Assembly (NCBI GenBank): GCA_024704765.1
Contig: JAKMXF010000266.1
Span: forward strand, 434,001-498,000
Direction: 5' to 3'
Origin: Oopsacas minuta
Lineage: Eukaryota; Porifera; Hexactinellida; Lyssacinosida; Leucopsacidae
DNA length: 64,000 bases
Shown here: positions 24,601 through 37,600 of the stretch, in pieces
How the letters are laid out: every line of letters begins with the position of its first letter
Numbering within the stretch: the first letter of the stretch is position 1
Program-made: the position numbers and the translations under genes
Notes under the pieces: generated by a model
What the model saw: the letters and a program-made list of their open reading frames with translations, nothing else
Told to the model about the DNA's origin: nothing
Database searches by the model: none

Positions 24601-27600
24601 ACCGTTATCCAGAGGACGGTATTTATATCCAGCATGTTTTATATACGGTGTTCTTATAACAAGCATCCACTATATTTTAAAATATGTTTTAATAGCAATT
24701 CTCACTCTACGAAATAATTCATAGAAATAGAAATATTCATCTATATTTAATACCCAAATCCTCTTAGGAGCACATGTTTCCAATCAAGAATTACATCCAT
24801 ACACTGATCTCACACAACTTGCGAATGATAGACCTACTATAGGTCGTACTGGAAAGAGACCCACCATTAAAGATGATGGAAATATTGACTTCACAAATGT
24901 ACTCGACAAATCAGGTGAGTATTTTACTGAATTCAAATTATCCATCGCACGATTGTTTGTTTTCAAAAATATTTGTTTGTTTGTTCGGAAGTTGTTTTCT
25001 GATATATTTCTTGGGTTTCAAGTAAAACAGTAATAAGTGTGATCCGAATTATCAACTGTAAAGAATAAAGAAATGAAACCAGTTGATTTTGTGCTTGTAA
25101 ATACAATTCCAAACATTTGGTCATGCTACCTTTTCTATGTTATTTTAGCTGTTCAGTTTTATGGTATTTTGCATTATACGTCCATATATTTATACGGGGA
25201 TATAACGAGTAATATTCGTATTTTTTCTTCAACAGAAACGCGAAAAAACGATTTGAATTCTTTTAAAATATTCAAAATTGAAAATTTCACTATTTTTGAT
25301 GATAATTCGTTAAAAATCATTTATTATTTAGACAAACAGTCAAATATAGCAAAACGCTCACCCAGAGCTCCGATAGAACAGCACTCATTCAAGGGAGTTC
25401 TCCGTAAAAACTCTCCACAAACTATCCTCTCTAACAGTCCTTCTAACATCAAGAAGAATAAAGAACCACTACAAATGGATTTCAGAGATGTCCTCACTAA
25501 AAAGGTTCCTGCAAACCAACACAAGAGCAAGCCTCCCCCTCCTCAGATAGCTGCTAAACCCTCTCGAAAGAACTCTAATGAGTAAGTATACTAATTCTGT
25601 TAAAAATTGTGGATAAATTATTCAGTAATTTCCTTTCGACCAAAACCTTCGCTAAATTTTCCTCTCGACGAAACTTCGTGCGTTACACTGTCTGGAAAAA
25701 CTCGATGCGAGCACATTTCAAAACTGAATACTTACGAGGTTCATATAACTTACAATTCATTCCTTATTTGAAAGTTCAGTTACCTAGAGCTGATTGCCTT
25801 ATATGGACTCTTAATTCAAAGTCCATTGATACTTGTATTAACTTAATAATGAGGGTAAAACTAGTGTGTTTTCTTATCACAGTATAGCAGTCAGTAGGGT
25901 TCATTTGTAGTGAATTTCGAATTTTAAAATCCATTAAGTCAGATTTATTTATTTCTGTTATTTCATAGAATTCTTGACAATGAGGATTTTGAAGGTTCTC
26001 TTCCACAACAACTAGTGTATGAACACGAGCATATCCACCGGTCTCCTTCTCCAGAACAGCTACCAGCTCCCTCTCAGCCCAAAGATCATATGCCTAACTC
26101 AAACTTCAATAATTGTCAAGAGTTGACACCACAAGAAAATTTAGAACAGGAAGAAGATAAAGCTATTAGAGACGATGAAGCTGCTCTCGCTTACAGACGT
26201 GATTCTCTACAGACGAGTCAGGACAGTAGGAAGAGATTGAGGGCTCTACAGAAACAGACTTCTCTTACTAAGCTTAGACAATCTATCACCGATGAAATAC
26301 CATCTGTTCCTTCTGGTGAATCTATACCTGAAGAAATGTAAGTACAGTAAGCTATCGTTATGGATAATTGGCTCACATAGTTGAGATGTTAGTTTATCCA
26401 GTTATGTGGAGAACCTGGCCAATCGGTTAAATAATTAAGCTGTATTTACTAAGCTGTAATTCATCTGCTTCATCACCAGTTAGTTAATAGAGACTCATTC
26501 CGAGAAGGTTTAACTCATAGAGATAGTACATAACTTTGATTATTATTCTGGAATTCCGTTTTTTGAGACAATCTTCTTGCCACGAACCTGTCCCAAATAC
26601 CCGAAATTGCCTTCGTATTTATTCTAGGATGACAATGATTCATCTTTGTCACACTCAGGGGCGTTTATTTGATATAATATCGTTCGTCATGATTTCTAGA
26701 CCAGGAGAGTATTGCGCTCCAGAAAACTAATGTATTATTGCATATACTATCCAGGTCCCGAACTGATCCTACAACACAACAAGAAACAAAAATAGACACA
26801 GTAGAAACATCTTCACCTATACAGTCACCTAGACAGTCACCTAGACAGTCTCCTCCAAAACCGATACAGCACAACAACACAGGGGCAGTACAGGATGAAT
26901 CTAAGCTGAGTAGCTACGAGCTACGTAGATTAGAGAGGAAGAAGAAGAGAGAATTATCAGGCGGTAGAACTACTGATGACGATCAACAGCTACAAGCTGA
27001 TGTACAGGAGTTTTTGAGTGTTCGTACCAAGAAAGATAACAGTGATAATTCTTCTATGAGGAATGCTAAAGAATCTTATCTCAAACATACTGGCATTAAG
27101 AATGATCCATCAATTACCTCGTAAGTTATATTACTGCACCGTCTCTCTTTCTCAATACAAGTATTCGAACCTTTCACCACATATTGATAGATACTAGTTG
27201 TAATACATGCAAAAAGATCGCATACAGTGAAACCTCCACAAACGGGAAATCGGATTGCATTTTCGGCGTCCCTTTGACACCGTTTGTGGAGGTTACACTG
27301 TATTTAGATCTAAAAAATATTTTATTCAATTCGAATATTACTAGTATTTCGGACATTTTAACATTTTTTAGCTGATCAGATTAGTGAAATGTATTTATAT
27401 TTCTCTTTTGTTACAGTTGTTATGTTTGTATTATTATAGCCGATCTCCAATTGCTTCACCCAACAGTCATTCTAGCAGAACACTCAACTGGGCTAAGTCA
27501 CAAACTAGAGGCTACAATGTAAGTTGAATATTTTCATGGTCCTTTGAGCTTCGGTATATTTGTATTTGGCTGTATAATGTTAATATTATATTTGTTAGGT

Positions 27601-27990
27601 TGAGATTAAGGATCTCTCACACAGCTGGAGAGATGGACTAGCTTTCTGTGCTCTTATCCACTCCTATATTCCTGGGGAATTTGATTTTGATAGTCTCTCA
27701 GCTAGCAATCCAAAGCAAAACATGGAATTAGCATTTCAAGTAGCAAAGTATGTTGATTTGCTCATTTATATTTATTTTTTAAACATGCTACTTATTAACT
27801 CAGAAATCGAATAATATCCACCAGAACTATTTTTGTCATTTCACGTAATTTATAGTATTTCTATTTCCTCAGTGATCATGGCGTCCCTCAACTATTTGAT
27901 CCATCAGACCTAATAGAAATGAAAGTCCCAGATCAACGTTCTATCATGACGTATCTCTCTTCAATCTACAAGGAGCTACACAACAAGTAA
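18675..27990 (+). CDS. Smoothelin-like calponin-homology protein
   Basis: Fourteen exons: 18675-18731, 20674-20799, 21498-21819, 22070-22185, 22242-22463, 23489-23728, 24401-24530, 24768-24914, 25332-25581, 25969-26337, 26755-27120, 27440-27518, 27599-27747 and 27873-27990. They total 2691 bases, or 896 residues. The N-terminus (residues 11-45, containing LKKLLETASDYQERSQIRSA) matches the smoothelin N-terminal domain (LRKLLE-x-T-x-D-x-x-E-R-x-x-IRSAIR). The C-terminus (about 790-893) is a single CH domain: LNWAKSQTRGY, WRDGLAFCALIHSYIP, QNMELAFQVA, VPQLFDPSDL and YLSSIYKELH. It is close to the smoothelin type of CH domain. The middle is disordered, Ser/Pro-rich, with QSPR repeats and a basic LRRLERKKKRE helix. 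The expected role is at actin-linked cytoskeleton. Intron 1 is long (1.9 kb) and introns 3, 6 and 11 contain MITEs. Confidence 0.88.
19791..19829. repeat. (GTTT)n microsatellite
   Basis: About nine GTTT units within smoothelin intron 1. It is the complement of the AAAC repeat near 15.6 kb. Confidence 0.9.
21895..22033. mobile_element. Full-length family A MITE in smoothelin intron 3
   Basis: TACAGCTAACTCCGGTTATA at the left and CGATATGACGGGAGTTGACTGTA at the right are inverted and TA-flanked, 139 bases in all. It is the best-preserved family A copy in the window. It ends 36 bases before the exon 4 acceptor. Confidence 0.85.
23842..24013. mobile_element. Family B TIR element in smoothelin intron 6
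   Basis: TACAGTGTTACTTCCACAAA and TTTGTGGATGTTTACTGTA are inverted ends 172 bases apart. The interior has 'aaaatgctaccccgtttcc' and 'ctccgtttccagaagttcc', both family B phrases. Confidence 0.85.
27223..27302. mobile_element. Short family B MITE in smoothelin intron 11
   Basis: TACAGTGAAACCTCCACAAA and TTTGTGGAGGTTACACTGTA are near-perfect inverted ends of an 80-base internally deleted copy. Confidence 0.9.
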
Positions 27991-28351
27991 AACTATCTCT
28001 AGCATCAGCAGAGAATATACTTCAAAACTTCCATCCTCTCAACCTTAAATATCTATGATCTAATATTATAGATGGATAATAGTTAATATTTTATTTTCCC
28101 TTGTGAATATGAATAGTTGTTCTAATCCCTTACCATTGGTGTTATGTATCAGGTACATTGTGTGTTTTTGCTTTTTATTGTCAGTTCAATTACATTATAA
28201 TTGTTAAATTTGAATGTTTATTGGCTGGTCCAAAGTTCAAGCACTTTTTAGGCCGGTTTTTACTGTTTGAAAATTTTAAACACAGAATGTAAATTTGAGG
28301 CGAATATGTTAATTTGTTAATATATTTTTAAGTGAGCCAATTTTACATATT

Positions 28352-29353
28352 ATGCAAATATATACCACAAAAATTCGACGAAAATTTAATGTTAATTCAA
28401 TGAAAGTACACGTCATTACTTCAAAATTCTTTCAACCGCTCAAAGAATTAAAACACTTGAAGTCCTTATTATCAATTAGAAATTTTTTATTAAAAATGTG
28501 GCGGATACTCCCCTTTGTATCAAGAACTAATTTCTCCACAATCTCACAACATCAAGGTCAAATGATGAAAAGAGGTTTACCCAAGAGAAAGCTTATCCCT
28601 AATGTAGATAATATCGTGGTAGTAGCTAGTGGTAAAGGAGGTGTAGGCAAATCTACAATAGCAGTTAATCTTTCACACGGATTGAGAAGTATAGGATATC
28701 GTGTCGGGTTGTTAGATGTAGATATTTACGGCCCATCTCTCCCAAAAATGATGAATCTTAACCACAAAGCTGAGACCGGAAACGATGGCTTAATTCTACC
28801 GTTAATTAATTATGATATAGAATGTATGTCTATGGGATTTCTTGTTGATTCAGGAATATTCTGGAGAGGTTTAATGGTAATGTCTGCTATAGAAACCCTT
28901 CTTTATAAAGTTAAATGGAGTCAGCGTGACGTCATAGTTATTGACATGCCTCCTGGCACGGGCGACACGCATATATCTATAGTACAGCGATTGAATTTGA
29001 CAGGTGCTGTCATTGTAACTACTCCACAGGATGTAGCGTTAATTGACGCTAGAAAATGTGTGGAAATGTTCTCTAAAGTTGATGTACGTGTTCTAGGTGT
29101 TGTGATTAATATGAGCGGATTTGTATGTGAAAATTGTGGAAGTCACACAGATATATTTGGAGATGGAAATGAAGATTCAATTTGTAGAGATTTAGACACT
29201 AGTTTATTAGCAAAATTTCCTCTACTGAAAGATATAAGATTATCCGGAGACGATGGCTCCTGTTTATTAGTAGATTCTAAGCCAAATAGCATCAAACAAT
29301 CCATCACTAAAATGGCTAAAAAAGTCAGTGTAAATTTTGCACCCAAAAACTAA
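28352..29353 (+). CDS. NUBPL: Mitochondrial complex I Fe-S assembly P-loop ATPase
   Basis: Ind1/NUBPL is a Mrp/NBP35-family P-loop protein that delivers Fe-S clusters to respiratory complex I in the mitochondrial matrix. The 333-residue product has a basic, acid-free N-terminus fit for mitochondrial targeting. Then come MMKRGLPKRK, deviant Walker A SGKGGVGKS (93-101), DVDIYGPSLPKMMNL (122-136), CMSMGFLV, WRGLMVMSAIE, MPPGTGD (199-205) and CENC (259-262), the cluster-binding CxxC. A second in-frame ATG at residue 49 could be the true start, because mitochondrial leaders are usually shorter than 90 residues. It is a single exon. It lies 361 bases after the smoothelin stop and 589 bases before TEX10, same strand. 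Confidence 0.95.
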   Translation: MQIYTTKIRRKFNVNSMKVHVITSKFFQPLKELKHLKSLLSIRNFLLKMWRILPFVSRTNFSTISQHQGQMMKRGLPKRKLIPNVDNIVVVASGKGGVGKSTIAVNLSHGLRSIGYRVGLLDVDIYGPSLPKMMNLNHKAETGNDGLILPLINYDIECMSMGFLVDSGIFWRGLMVMSAIETLLYKVKWSQRDVIVIDMPPGTGDTHISIVQRLNLTGAVIVTTPQDVALIDARKCVEMFSKVDVRVLGVVINMSGFVCENCGSHTDIFGDGNEDSICRDLDTSLLAKFPLLKDIRLSGDDGSCLLVDSKPNSIKQSITKMAKKVSVNFAPKN

Positions 29354-29942
29354 ATGAAATATTCGCTTATTTATTAAAAAAATTCCAATAAATTTTGGAT
29401 TTATCCGAATTAATTAGTAAAATTGTCTGAATATATTTCTTAATAAAATCTGTGTTATGAATTGTAACCACTTTATACATTAATAAATTACTTTTAGACA
29501 ACATTATTAAGGAATTTCAAATATTTATAAATTACATTATTATGTAAAAGTTCGTTCAGTTGCCAAGTAATATACTCAAGTTGACTCATACAAATTTAAG
29601 GAACTTGACTAACTTTTTGCCACGCTGATATCACTTGATAAAATGCTGCATTTTATGTACTACGTAGTATAGTGATCAGCAATTATGTGTCCATACAATG
29701 GATAAGAGCTTGTTTCTGTCTCACAGTCTCAAGGTTGAAAATCTACACCATTGATTTTACAGATAATGTCCATCAAGGTGTAAGTATAATTACGCTCATG
29801 AAGTATTTGAAATTTGTGCAGAAGTTGAAAGTTCCGACGATCCTGCAATCACTTAACAATACGTTTCAACTGCTATACCAGTGTATGTACGAGAATAATG
29901 ATAACAACCACTTTGTCAGTAACTTATATTTCCCGAATTAGT

Positions 29943-31904
29943 ATGGGTAAACCCAGAAATTCTAAAAAGAAGACAAATAAAAAATCACAACCTCCTACAT
30001 TTACAAAGGTTAAGAAAAAGGTTGGTAAGAGACAACTCCCTGCCAACACAACACGAATAGACTTCAAATCTCGTCAGATACATTTACCCTCTCAGCTAGC
30101 TAATGAAGGTACTACGTCACGTATATCTACGTACATACAGCAATTGAAACATCATAATGTTAATACACGAGTACGTGCTATCAACTCTATACAACAAATA
30201 GCTACAAAGGAAAGTGAATTTTTCAAAAATGTATTAGCGAATGTGCTATATGGTATTGGGCCAATATTCACCGATGTGAATGTTGAAGTGCAGAAGGAAT
30301 TTCGCAACTTTCTCGCGGTTTTATTCACACTATTCCCAGCTGATAATTTCACACCATATTTCTCGTTAATAATCGCGTACTTAATTGCTTCTCTGACACA
30401 TACTGATGTTAATATTAAAACAACAGCACTTAATATGGGTCGTAGCTTAGTCACCCTATTTCCAAACGAAACTTCACACCATGTCCATGTCATACTCCCT
30501 AAATACCTCTCTCTACTTACAGGCTATAACCCTCATAATTTGAGATCGCGAAAAACCCCAACGTTCAGTCAACTCGTAGCACCACGTATATCTACAAATC
30601 TACTCGCAGTTAATAACACCTTAGAACAGAGTATGTTAATATTCGAAAATATCAAGATTACATCAGCTCTTCTTGTTCCACACGCGAAATCTCACACTAG
30701 CTCCAACACAAACTCAACTCCAAGTAATAAATACATTGTACATATACCCCCAAGGTTATTTCATACATCCAAACAGTCTATAGAAATACATGAAAGTATT
30801 GTAGGATTTTTCACAACATTTTTATCAGTTAGTTGGTCTGATTTAAAAGAATTACACTCTTCACTTTCAAACTCATCTCTCAGCACAAACAAAATAGAAC
30901 ATATTGTCAATACAATATCTACGATTATAGACACCTACATGTTGATACCATGTATATTGACAATAGATGTATTAGATCAAATTGAGTGTTCATTAACTAA
31001 AGAATATTCCTCAAATGAAGAATCATGGATAACTGAATTGTATAGTTTCTTTTCTTGCAACTTTCCTATAGAAATTGCTGGCTCTTGTTCAATTGCAAGT
31101 TTGCGGCTAAATTACCAAATATTAAATTTATACATTTCTGTACATATTTTCTCGAATCCTGACAAGCCGTTTTCGAAACAAGAAGTGACAGAATTCATTG
31201 ATAATCTGGAGTTAACCAGTGATGATGTAATAAAATTAATTTCCATACTTGTAATGCTACAGTTTTGCAAGCAAAAAGAATCTACATGCGATTGTCCTCA
31301 CATAATACAGCTAATATGTGATAAAATTTGGAATTATTTACACCAAAATTGTGGAAAAGAAGAAATATTGGAATTCTTGATATTCCTGCTTGATTACTAT
31401 TTCGAGTTGACTGATAATTATCTATTAGTCCATCTCAATAATATACTAAATGAATTCTCATCCATGGTCCAACAGTGTAAACTCACAGAATCTCTGACAG
31501 ATAAAATGGTATATTCATTATCTCGTATGTTTGCACGTTCGCATGTACCACTGGCTATTGTTTCATCACGTAATGATATAATAATATCTCTACTAACTTC
31601 AATCACTCAGTCTGAATATTCGGAACTGTTGCAGAGTAGAATTATTCATCTCGCTTTCTTTTCTAATATAAATGACTCTGATTTCCTTAACACGTTACTG
31701 AATGACGTCATAACCAGGTTATCTATCGATAATTCTTTATGTTTACTTGATGTGCTGTTTATATCTTATAAAACACATATACGCATATCTGCTAACTTTT
31801 CCAAATTTCTCAGAGGCATAGTTCAAGCTCATGCTGAACAAATACCTCCTCAGGCTGGCACAGCTTTTACACAAAGAGTGAATCGTTATATTGAACAATT
31901 ATAG
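29943..31904 (+). CDS. TEX10: TEX10 / Ipi1 family ribosome-biogenesis protein
   Basis: TEX10 (yeast Ipi1) belongs to the Rix1/PELP1-WDR18 complex that helps process ITS2 and mature the 60S subunit in the nucleus. I start at the ATG at 29943 (MGKPRNSKKK), one base after an acceptor-like ATTAG. An ATG 45 bases upstream is also in frame. This gives 653 residues against about 930 in human. The N-terminus has the family signature: a Lys-rich stretch, FTKVKKKVGK, then IHLPSQL, followed by HEAT-like helices (FFKNVLANVLYGIGPIFTDVNVEVQ). The C-terminal half is divergent. It is a single exon. Confidence 0.85.
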   Translation: MGKPRNSKKKTNKKSQPPTFTKVKKKVGKRQLPANTTRIDFKSRQIHLPSQLANEGTTSRISTYIQQLKHHNVNTRVRAINSIQQIATKESEFFKNVLANVLYGIGPIFTDVNVEVQKEFRNFLAVLFTLFPADNFTPYFSLIIAYLIASLTHTDVNIKTTALNMGRSLVTLFPNETSHHVHVILPKYLSLLTGYNPHNLRSRKTPTFSQLVAPRISTNLLAVNNTLEQSMLIFENIKITSALLVPHAKSHTSSNTNSTPSNKYIVHIPPRLFHTSKQSIEIHESIVGFFTTFLSVSWSDLKELHSSLSNSSLSTNKIEHIVNTISTIIDTYMLIPCILTIDVLDQIECSLTKEYSSNEESWITELYSFFSCNFPIEIAGSCSIASLRLNYQILNLYISVHIFSNPDKPFSKQEVTEFIDNLELTSDDVIKLISILVMLQFCKQKESTCDCPHIIQLICDKIWNYLHQNCGKEEILEFLIFLLDYYFELTDNYLLVHLNNILNEFSSMVQQCKLTESLTDKMVYSLSRMFARSHVPLAIVSSRNDIIISLLTSITQSEYSELLQSRIIHLAFFSNINDSDFLNTLLNDVITRLSIDNSLCLLDVLFISYKTHIRISANFSKFLRGIVQAHAEQIPPQAGTAFTQRVNRYIEQL

Positions 31905-34676
31905 TGTTTATGACGTAATGATTTGTATTCTATTGATTAGAGCAATAGTTAGCAATTATTAATAAATAAGCCAAAATGTTGAAAAGGTACGAATTCAATG
32001 AAATTATTGCATAAGTTGTAAGTAACAAAATTCCTAATGCACACTTTTGTGCAATTGAGTACCAATCCTCGTATGTTGTATATAAGGTATTTTGTGTTAA
32101 AACTTTTCTCAAACAGCAAAAACGAGGATGTATTGTATAAGAAAGAGCTAAAATGAAGCAATTGGTAATATTACATTATTGGGAGATGTTTTCAAATTTT
32201 CCACTACTAACGTGGTTAATCTGACCAATTAATATGATTATCCACATGAAAGGAAACTAATGGCCTGGAATAACAAATTCTAAATTACCTAAAAATGTTA
32301 AGTATAAAATCTATAATTAGAAACTGTAACTCATGGGTAAACGCTATTCCCCTAAGGTGATTAAAATATTACTCGTGATGTACGTCAGATTTTCATAATT
32401 ACTTTACACTGCTATTTTCATTCCCATTAATATATTTATGATAATATATGTGCCTATTTTAGTATCATTGCTTTTACGTTACTTTCGGATCTGATTTTAT
32501 TTCAGTTTTAATATACAAGGTCATAGATTGTTCTACAATATTCTATACGTAATGTCATGTAACATGCCAATAGAATGGAGTATTATTCAAATAGTCTCGC
32601 AATAACTCTCCTATTCTATGTGCCATCTTTGATAAATTCTAACAGCCTCTAGCATTTTTATCAACCAATTAAGCTATCACAATAGTTTATTAAGTTGATA
32701 GGAAATGCATCATCCTAAGTTATATTCTATTCGTCAGAAAGAATACAAAATTACAACCCCTCCTTCTTTCTGGAAATTCTATCTATCTTAATCAGAGTTC
32801 ACCAATTATTAATAATACACTGATTCTTAATACCTCATCAGGCTAATTCAATAGTTATTCCTTGAATGTTCAGGGTTGTATTACATCTATTCATCATGTC
32901 TTCATATTTGGTAACTATACATTCTTTGAATTCATGATACCTTTGGAGGGCGGCGTAGCTAAGGACCAAGGTACACGTGCCCTAGTAACAGGAATATAGT
33001 ATTTACCCTGAGGAGGGGAAAGCTCGTGTAGGTGCCTTACAGCTGATAGTTAATAGCTATACATAGCTCACTAAATAATATCCTGGCACTAACATCTTCC
33101 GTAATTTTTGCACACTCTATTACAATAACCATTAAGCATACTTTGCTATCAGATTTTTATGAAAGAAATTAAATAGGGTTGTAATCAACTTTTCGTTGTT
33201 TAAGATAGTTAAAAATATTTTTGCAAAAGATCTAGAGATCTTTAAAATATACTTTTCATTGTTTTCTGCATAAAATTTTAATTTTGGTCTTTAACGCTGG
33301 ACTTGTTTACAAAATAATTTCTATGTACAACTAATCATTGGTCAAATTACATTACCCCAAAATTGTATTAATCATCATTAAGGCAAGCGGTGATTACTTA
33401 CATAGAGTCATGGTCGCCGAAAATCTAATTTATGATAAGAGACTTCATATAAAAGGAACGGATATTACAGCAGTTCCCAACCCCACGGACGACAGCAGGG
33501 GGTCCTCAGGATCTATTGCAGTCTATGGGAGGGAGTCCACAGAATGTGTTAAAATTGGTATAGGGGGTCCACGGGTGAAATGTCCAGTAGCGCTGGGGTA
33601 TTATTTATTTTGGTCACTGACTTGGTTTATGATATGTAATATTCATAATAAGAAAAGTGTCAATTTCTATATTTAATATCAGTTTCTGGTCTTTGCATAT
33701 TCACATAACACGATAAACTTGTAATACTAACCCAGTCCAATGCTATTGTTGTTATCCTACTTTGATACCTAGAGTCACTGTTAATTGTTTAGAGACCTGT
33801 TTATCATACCATTTATTAATTAGCTTATTTTACCCATATATGGGTATATCGATTATATAAATGCAGTATGTGAATGCTATCAATTTGTAGTAATTGAGTG
33901 CGTATCTTATATTGTTATTAAGAAAATATGTGCTATTGGGTATGAATGTGGTGATTACTCTAATTATGCCAATTCAGTGAAAATAGAGGGAAATGAGATT
34001 GTTAATATGGTTAAAATTCCAAATAGAGTAAATTGTCATTGAATAATTGGTTGATAACCAACAACACGTGTTCTAATATGTATTTATGGTGAAAATGGCT
34101 GATAATTAATTACTTTTATGGATATCGTTTATAAATCACTTCCCTTTTGGTTAGCTAATTCGAATTTCGATCACTATATGATGTGTTACTATCTAGTCAA
34201 TTTGATACCCTAGTTCTTGTATTCTCATCTCTAAAACCTTACGAAATTTGGAATTTTTCGCAATAATATTGGTGCGATTAATTTGAATTTTGATCGAAAT
34301 AAATTAAAGGACACCTTCCAACCATATTTCATTTATATTGGCTGAGAAAAGTGATAAATATCCTCTGATATTTATTCAATTTTTGTTAAACATTGTCTGT
34401 TGTTAGCCAAAATTTCCAGTATTACAAAAATCAACCCTGGAGGTATATACCTGGGGAAGATTGCCGTTTAATAAATTCAACAAATACAGACTTACTAAAT
34501 ATTTTAACACTACCTACATTCGGCAGTATGCTTGGCCTCTCATCAATAGAGTATCACGGTTTAACAGCATGTACATGTATGCATCAGGTATAAATACAGC
34601 TTAATTCGTCTAATTATAAATCTCATTACAACCATATCCAATATATTTCATACATACTACATATACGTTAATACGA
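31905..34676. other. Gene-poor 2.8 kb stretch
   Basis: No gene is supported between TEX10 and the Slo2 channel. It contains a hAT-like remnant (33465-33600) and otherwise AT-rich sequence. Open frames here lack ATG starts or conserved motifs. It probably contains the promoter and 5' UTR of the channel gene. Confidence 0.6.
33465..33600. mobile_element. hAT-like remnant
   Basis: 'Ttacagcagttcccaacccc' resembles a hAT-type terminal end. In reverse complement the interior (ggacccccta-taccaatttta) matches the remnant at 10325-10415 inside ANKFY1. This explains the GC-rich island in AT-rich surroundings. Confidence 0.55.
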
Positions 34677-37600
34677 ATGGCCTCTATTCTTGCCATGCAC
34701 GCTGGTCGTAGTGATTTCGGAGAAAAATTCCATGGTGCGAATCTGGAATATGAAATATGTCCTGATAATTTGGATGACAATTCTCTAGAAGCGGATGGGA
34801 ATCTGAATAATGAAGGACCTGAACAGGAACATACCCATTTTATGAACCTAATAACACGTGGTTACAATTCTATCCAGTTATCTGAAAAGAATTCAGATAT
34901 TAAAGTATTCCATACTTCCAAGGGAAAACAACTAGTTCGAGCAATTCGTCTATTTTTCAAGATTTGTTGCTGCATACTTTACGTGCTTCAAACGTTCGAG
35001 TTTTCTGATACAAGTGATTTTATCCCTGCATATTGTAAACAGCTCCATGTATTTCTACCATTCAATCCTAATCCTGATCATAATTCAGTTCTACACGCGT
35101 ATCAACGTGGGAAATGCTCTGAAAAATTTAATTATCAGCTCTTACCAACTGATACATTTAATGACGATCTATTTCTTAACAATAGATCTCTGTTACGGTT
35201 TAACAGTATAGCCGAAATGAATAATGAAGTCAAAGCTCATTTCTGTTCATTTAAGTGCAATTCTACCGAAACATGCGCTGAGGTTACCCAAAACGATTTC
35301 TACCAATTTTGCAGCTGTATAGTTGATTGTGGTGGTCAGCTGATTTGCAATAGTGCAGTGCATCATGAGGAATCATATAATAGAGATATAGATGATTACG
35401 ACTATTCCAAACTATTCTTCTACTCCAAACCTCTTTTTCTCTATCTAATACAAGCTGTATTCAGTCTCCTCGTGATGATAGAGTCAATCATTTTATGTGT
35501 CTGGTCATATTATAACGGTGTCCGTTGGTATAAACTGATAGATGGTTACGTCATTTTGGATCTTGTTAATGGTGTTCTATTCCTTATAACATTATGCTTC
35601 CCACCCTGTTTGAAGGATCTTTTCATACCAATCTTCGTACAATGCCTTTCTGCAAAAATAATCTTAAATGAGATTATTTACGAAATAGATACTTATAGCG
35701 TACAAACAAAATACATGAATGTTGTAACTCAAAAGTTGATAAGCTTACTCTTCGGTATTTGCAGTGTTCTTTTCTTCAGCGTATGCCTAATGCATTATCT
35801 TGAACGTACTCATTCACAAAGTTCCATCCCAAACCTCTTCGAATCGCTATGGTTTATAATAATCACTATTACTACTGTAGGTTATGGTGATATCTATCCT
35901 GCCACGTGGTACGGCAAAGTATTTATAATGTTTCTGGTTATATTGGTGCTGTTCTCGCTTACAACTGTTCTCGACGAATTGTTAGATTTACTCGGCTCCT
36001 CCCATAAGACAACTGCAGCATATTTTAACTACATGAAAGGAAAACATGTAGTATTAGTCACTAGTAATGTACGAATGAATTTCCTCGTAGATTTCCTTAA
36101 TGAATTATATTCCGAGGAAAATAATGATGTAGTTACTGTCATACTATGTCCACGATCACCTGACAAAATGACTGAGAACCGGCTTAAAAGCCCTGTTTGG
36201 CGTCGTCGTGTTGTTCTGCTACAAGGCTCAGCCCTTCGCTCGATGGATTTAGATAGAACTTCTATCTCGAATGCTAGATGCTGTTTTCTGATTCCAGACA
36301 GACAAACTGATGATCCTAATGCAGCTGACCAGGAGACTATCCTACGAGCTATTGCTATTAGACGTTTCGCTCCTCGTATAAAGCTTTATGTACACATTCT
36401 TAAGCCTGAAAACCGTTTCCAAGTTGACTTTGCTACGAAGATAATGTGTGAAGGTGAGATTAAGCATGCTCTATTCGCTAGTAACTGTATCTGTCCTGGT
36501 TTCTCTACATTTATAACTCTCCTATTACACACGACAACTCCTGATTCTGAAGAAAAGAATCAGGACTATTCATATTGTTCTGGGAATGAAATATACGATA
36601 TTCGTCTCGGTGATAGCGTTCTATTCTCGCAATACGTTAACAAGAACTTCCTATTTGCGGCTGTGCTGGTACTACGCAATTCTGGTGTCTTATTAATAGG
36701 AATCCAGCAGGATGAAAACAAGAAGATCCTGTTGAACCCTGGTTCTGATTACATACTGCAAGAAAACGATATCTGCTTCTATATATCACAAAACCGCGAG
36801 GAAATGAGTCGTGTTGTGCAGAAAATTCCGAAATATGAGGCGAAGAATGAATTGGAGAAAATGTGTGCACAGGTTGGTCTAATCAATATGCACTATTATA
36901 ATATGGATCAGACAAGTCCTTCCAAAAGCATACCTGATGTCAGCCCTATTAGGAAAGAGGCGAGCTTCAATAATGAATTACGGCGGTCATCTTTACTAGA
37001 AGGAATCAGCTTAATGCAAGCTGCTGTTGGTAACAAAAAGATTGAAGAATATAATAGTGATGATGACGATATCAGTGTAAATAATGATCCAAAGGAAAAC
37101 CAAACTATACGAGATGGCATTACGTTAATGAAAGCTTCAGCGAACAAACCAAAACCTAATCCTTTCTATCGACTTGAAAGTCAGGTTGAAACTAGTAATG
37201 CATTTCAAACCTCAGCTACAGAGGCTTGTGCCATACCATTGCAAGGTTCTATCTGCCCTGTCTCAGACTCAGCATTTGAAGAGCCCAGTACAAGCTATGA
37301 TAAAAGTGCGTGTATGCTTGTAAGCGATATACCTCTTGAGAGCCCTGAATTTCAGTTTACAGAACACAATGAGGGAGATACGGAGTATGTTCCAGAAAAA
37401 TGGCCTGCTGAGAGTGAGAATTTTAGACAATTTCACAATTACTCATCTTGTAATTATCCGCGTAAAAAGGTAACACATGGAAAGAAAATGACTCCAGAAT
37501 CTACTGGTGGAGGTGGCTTAAGCAAGATACTCCGCTCTCAAGCTCAAATGAATAAAGCTACCTGCGAGGGACCAGCGAAAAAGAAAGTTGTGAAGCCAAA

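Noticed and set aside
33338-33676. 112-codon plus-strand ORF
   Set aside because: It begins at TTG and its body overlaps the hAT-like remnant shared with 10325-10415. There is no family resemblance.
34393-34593. Possible upstream exon of the Slo2 gene
   Set aside because: It begins at TTG. The only nearby donor is phase 0 and the available acceptors inside the channel ORF are out of phase. The frame is not continuous with the channel.
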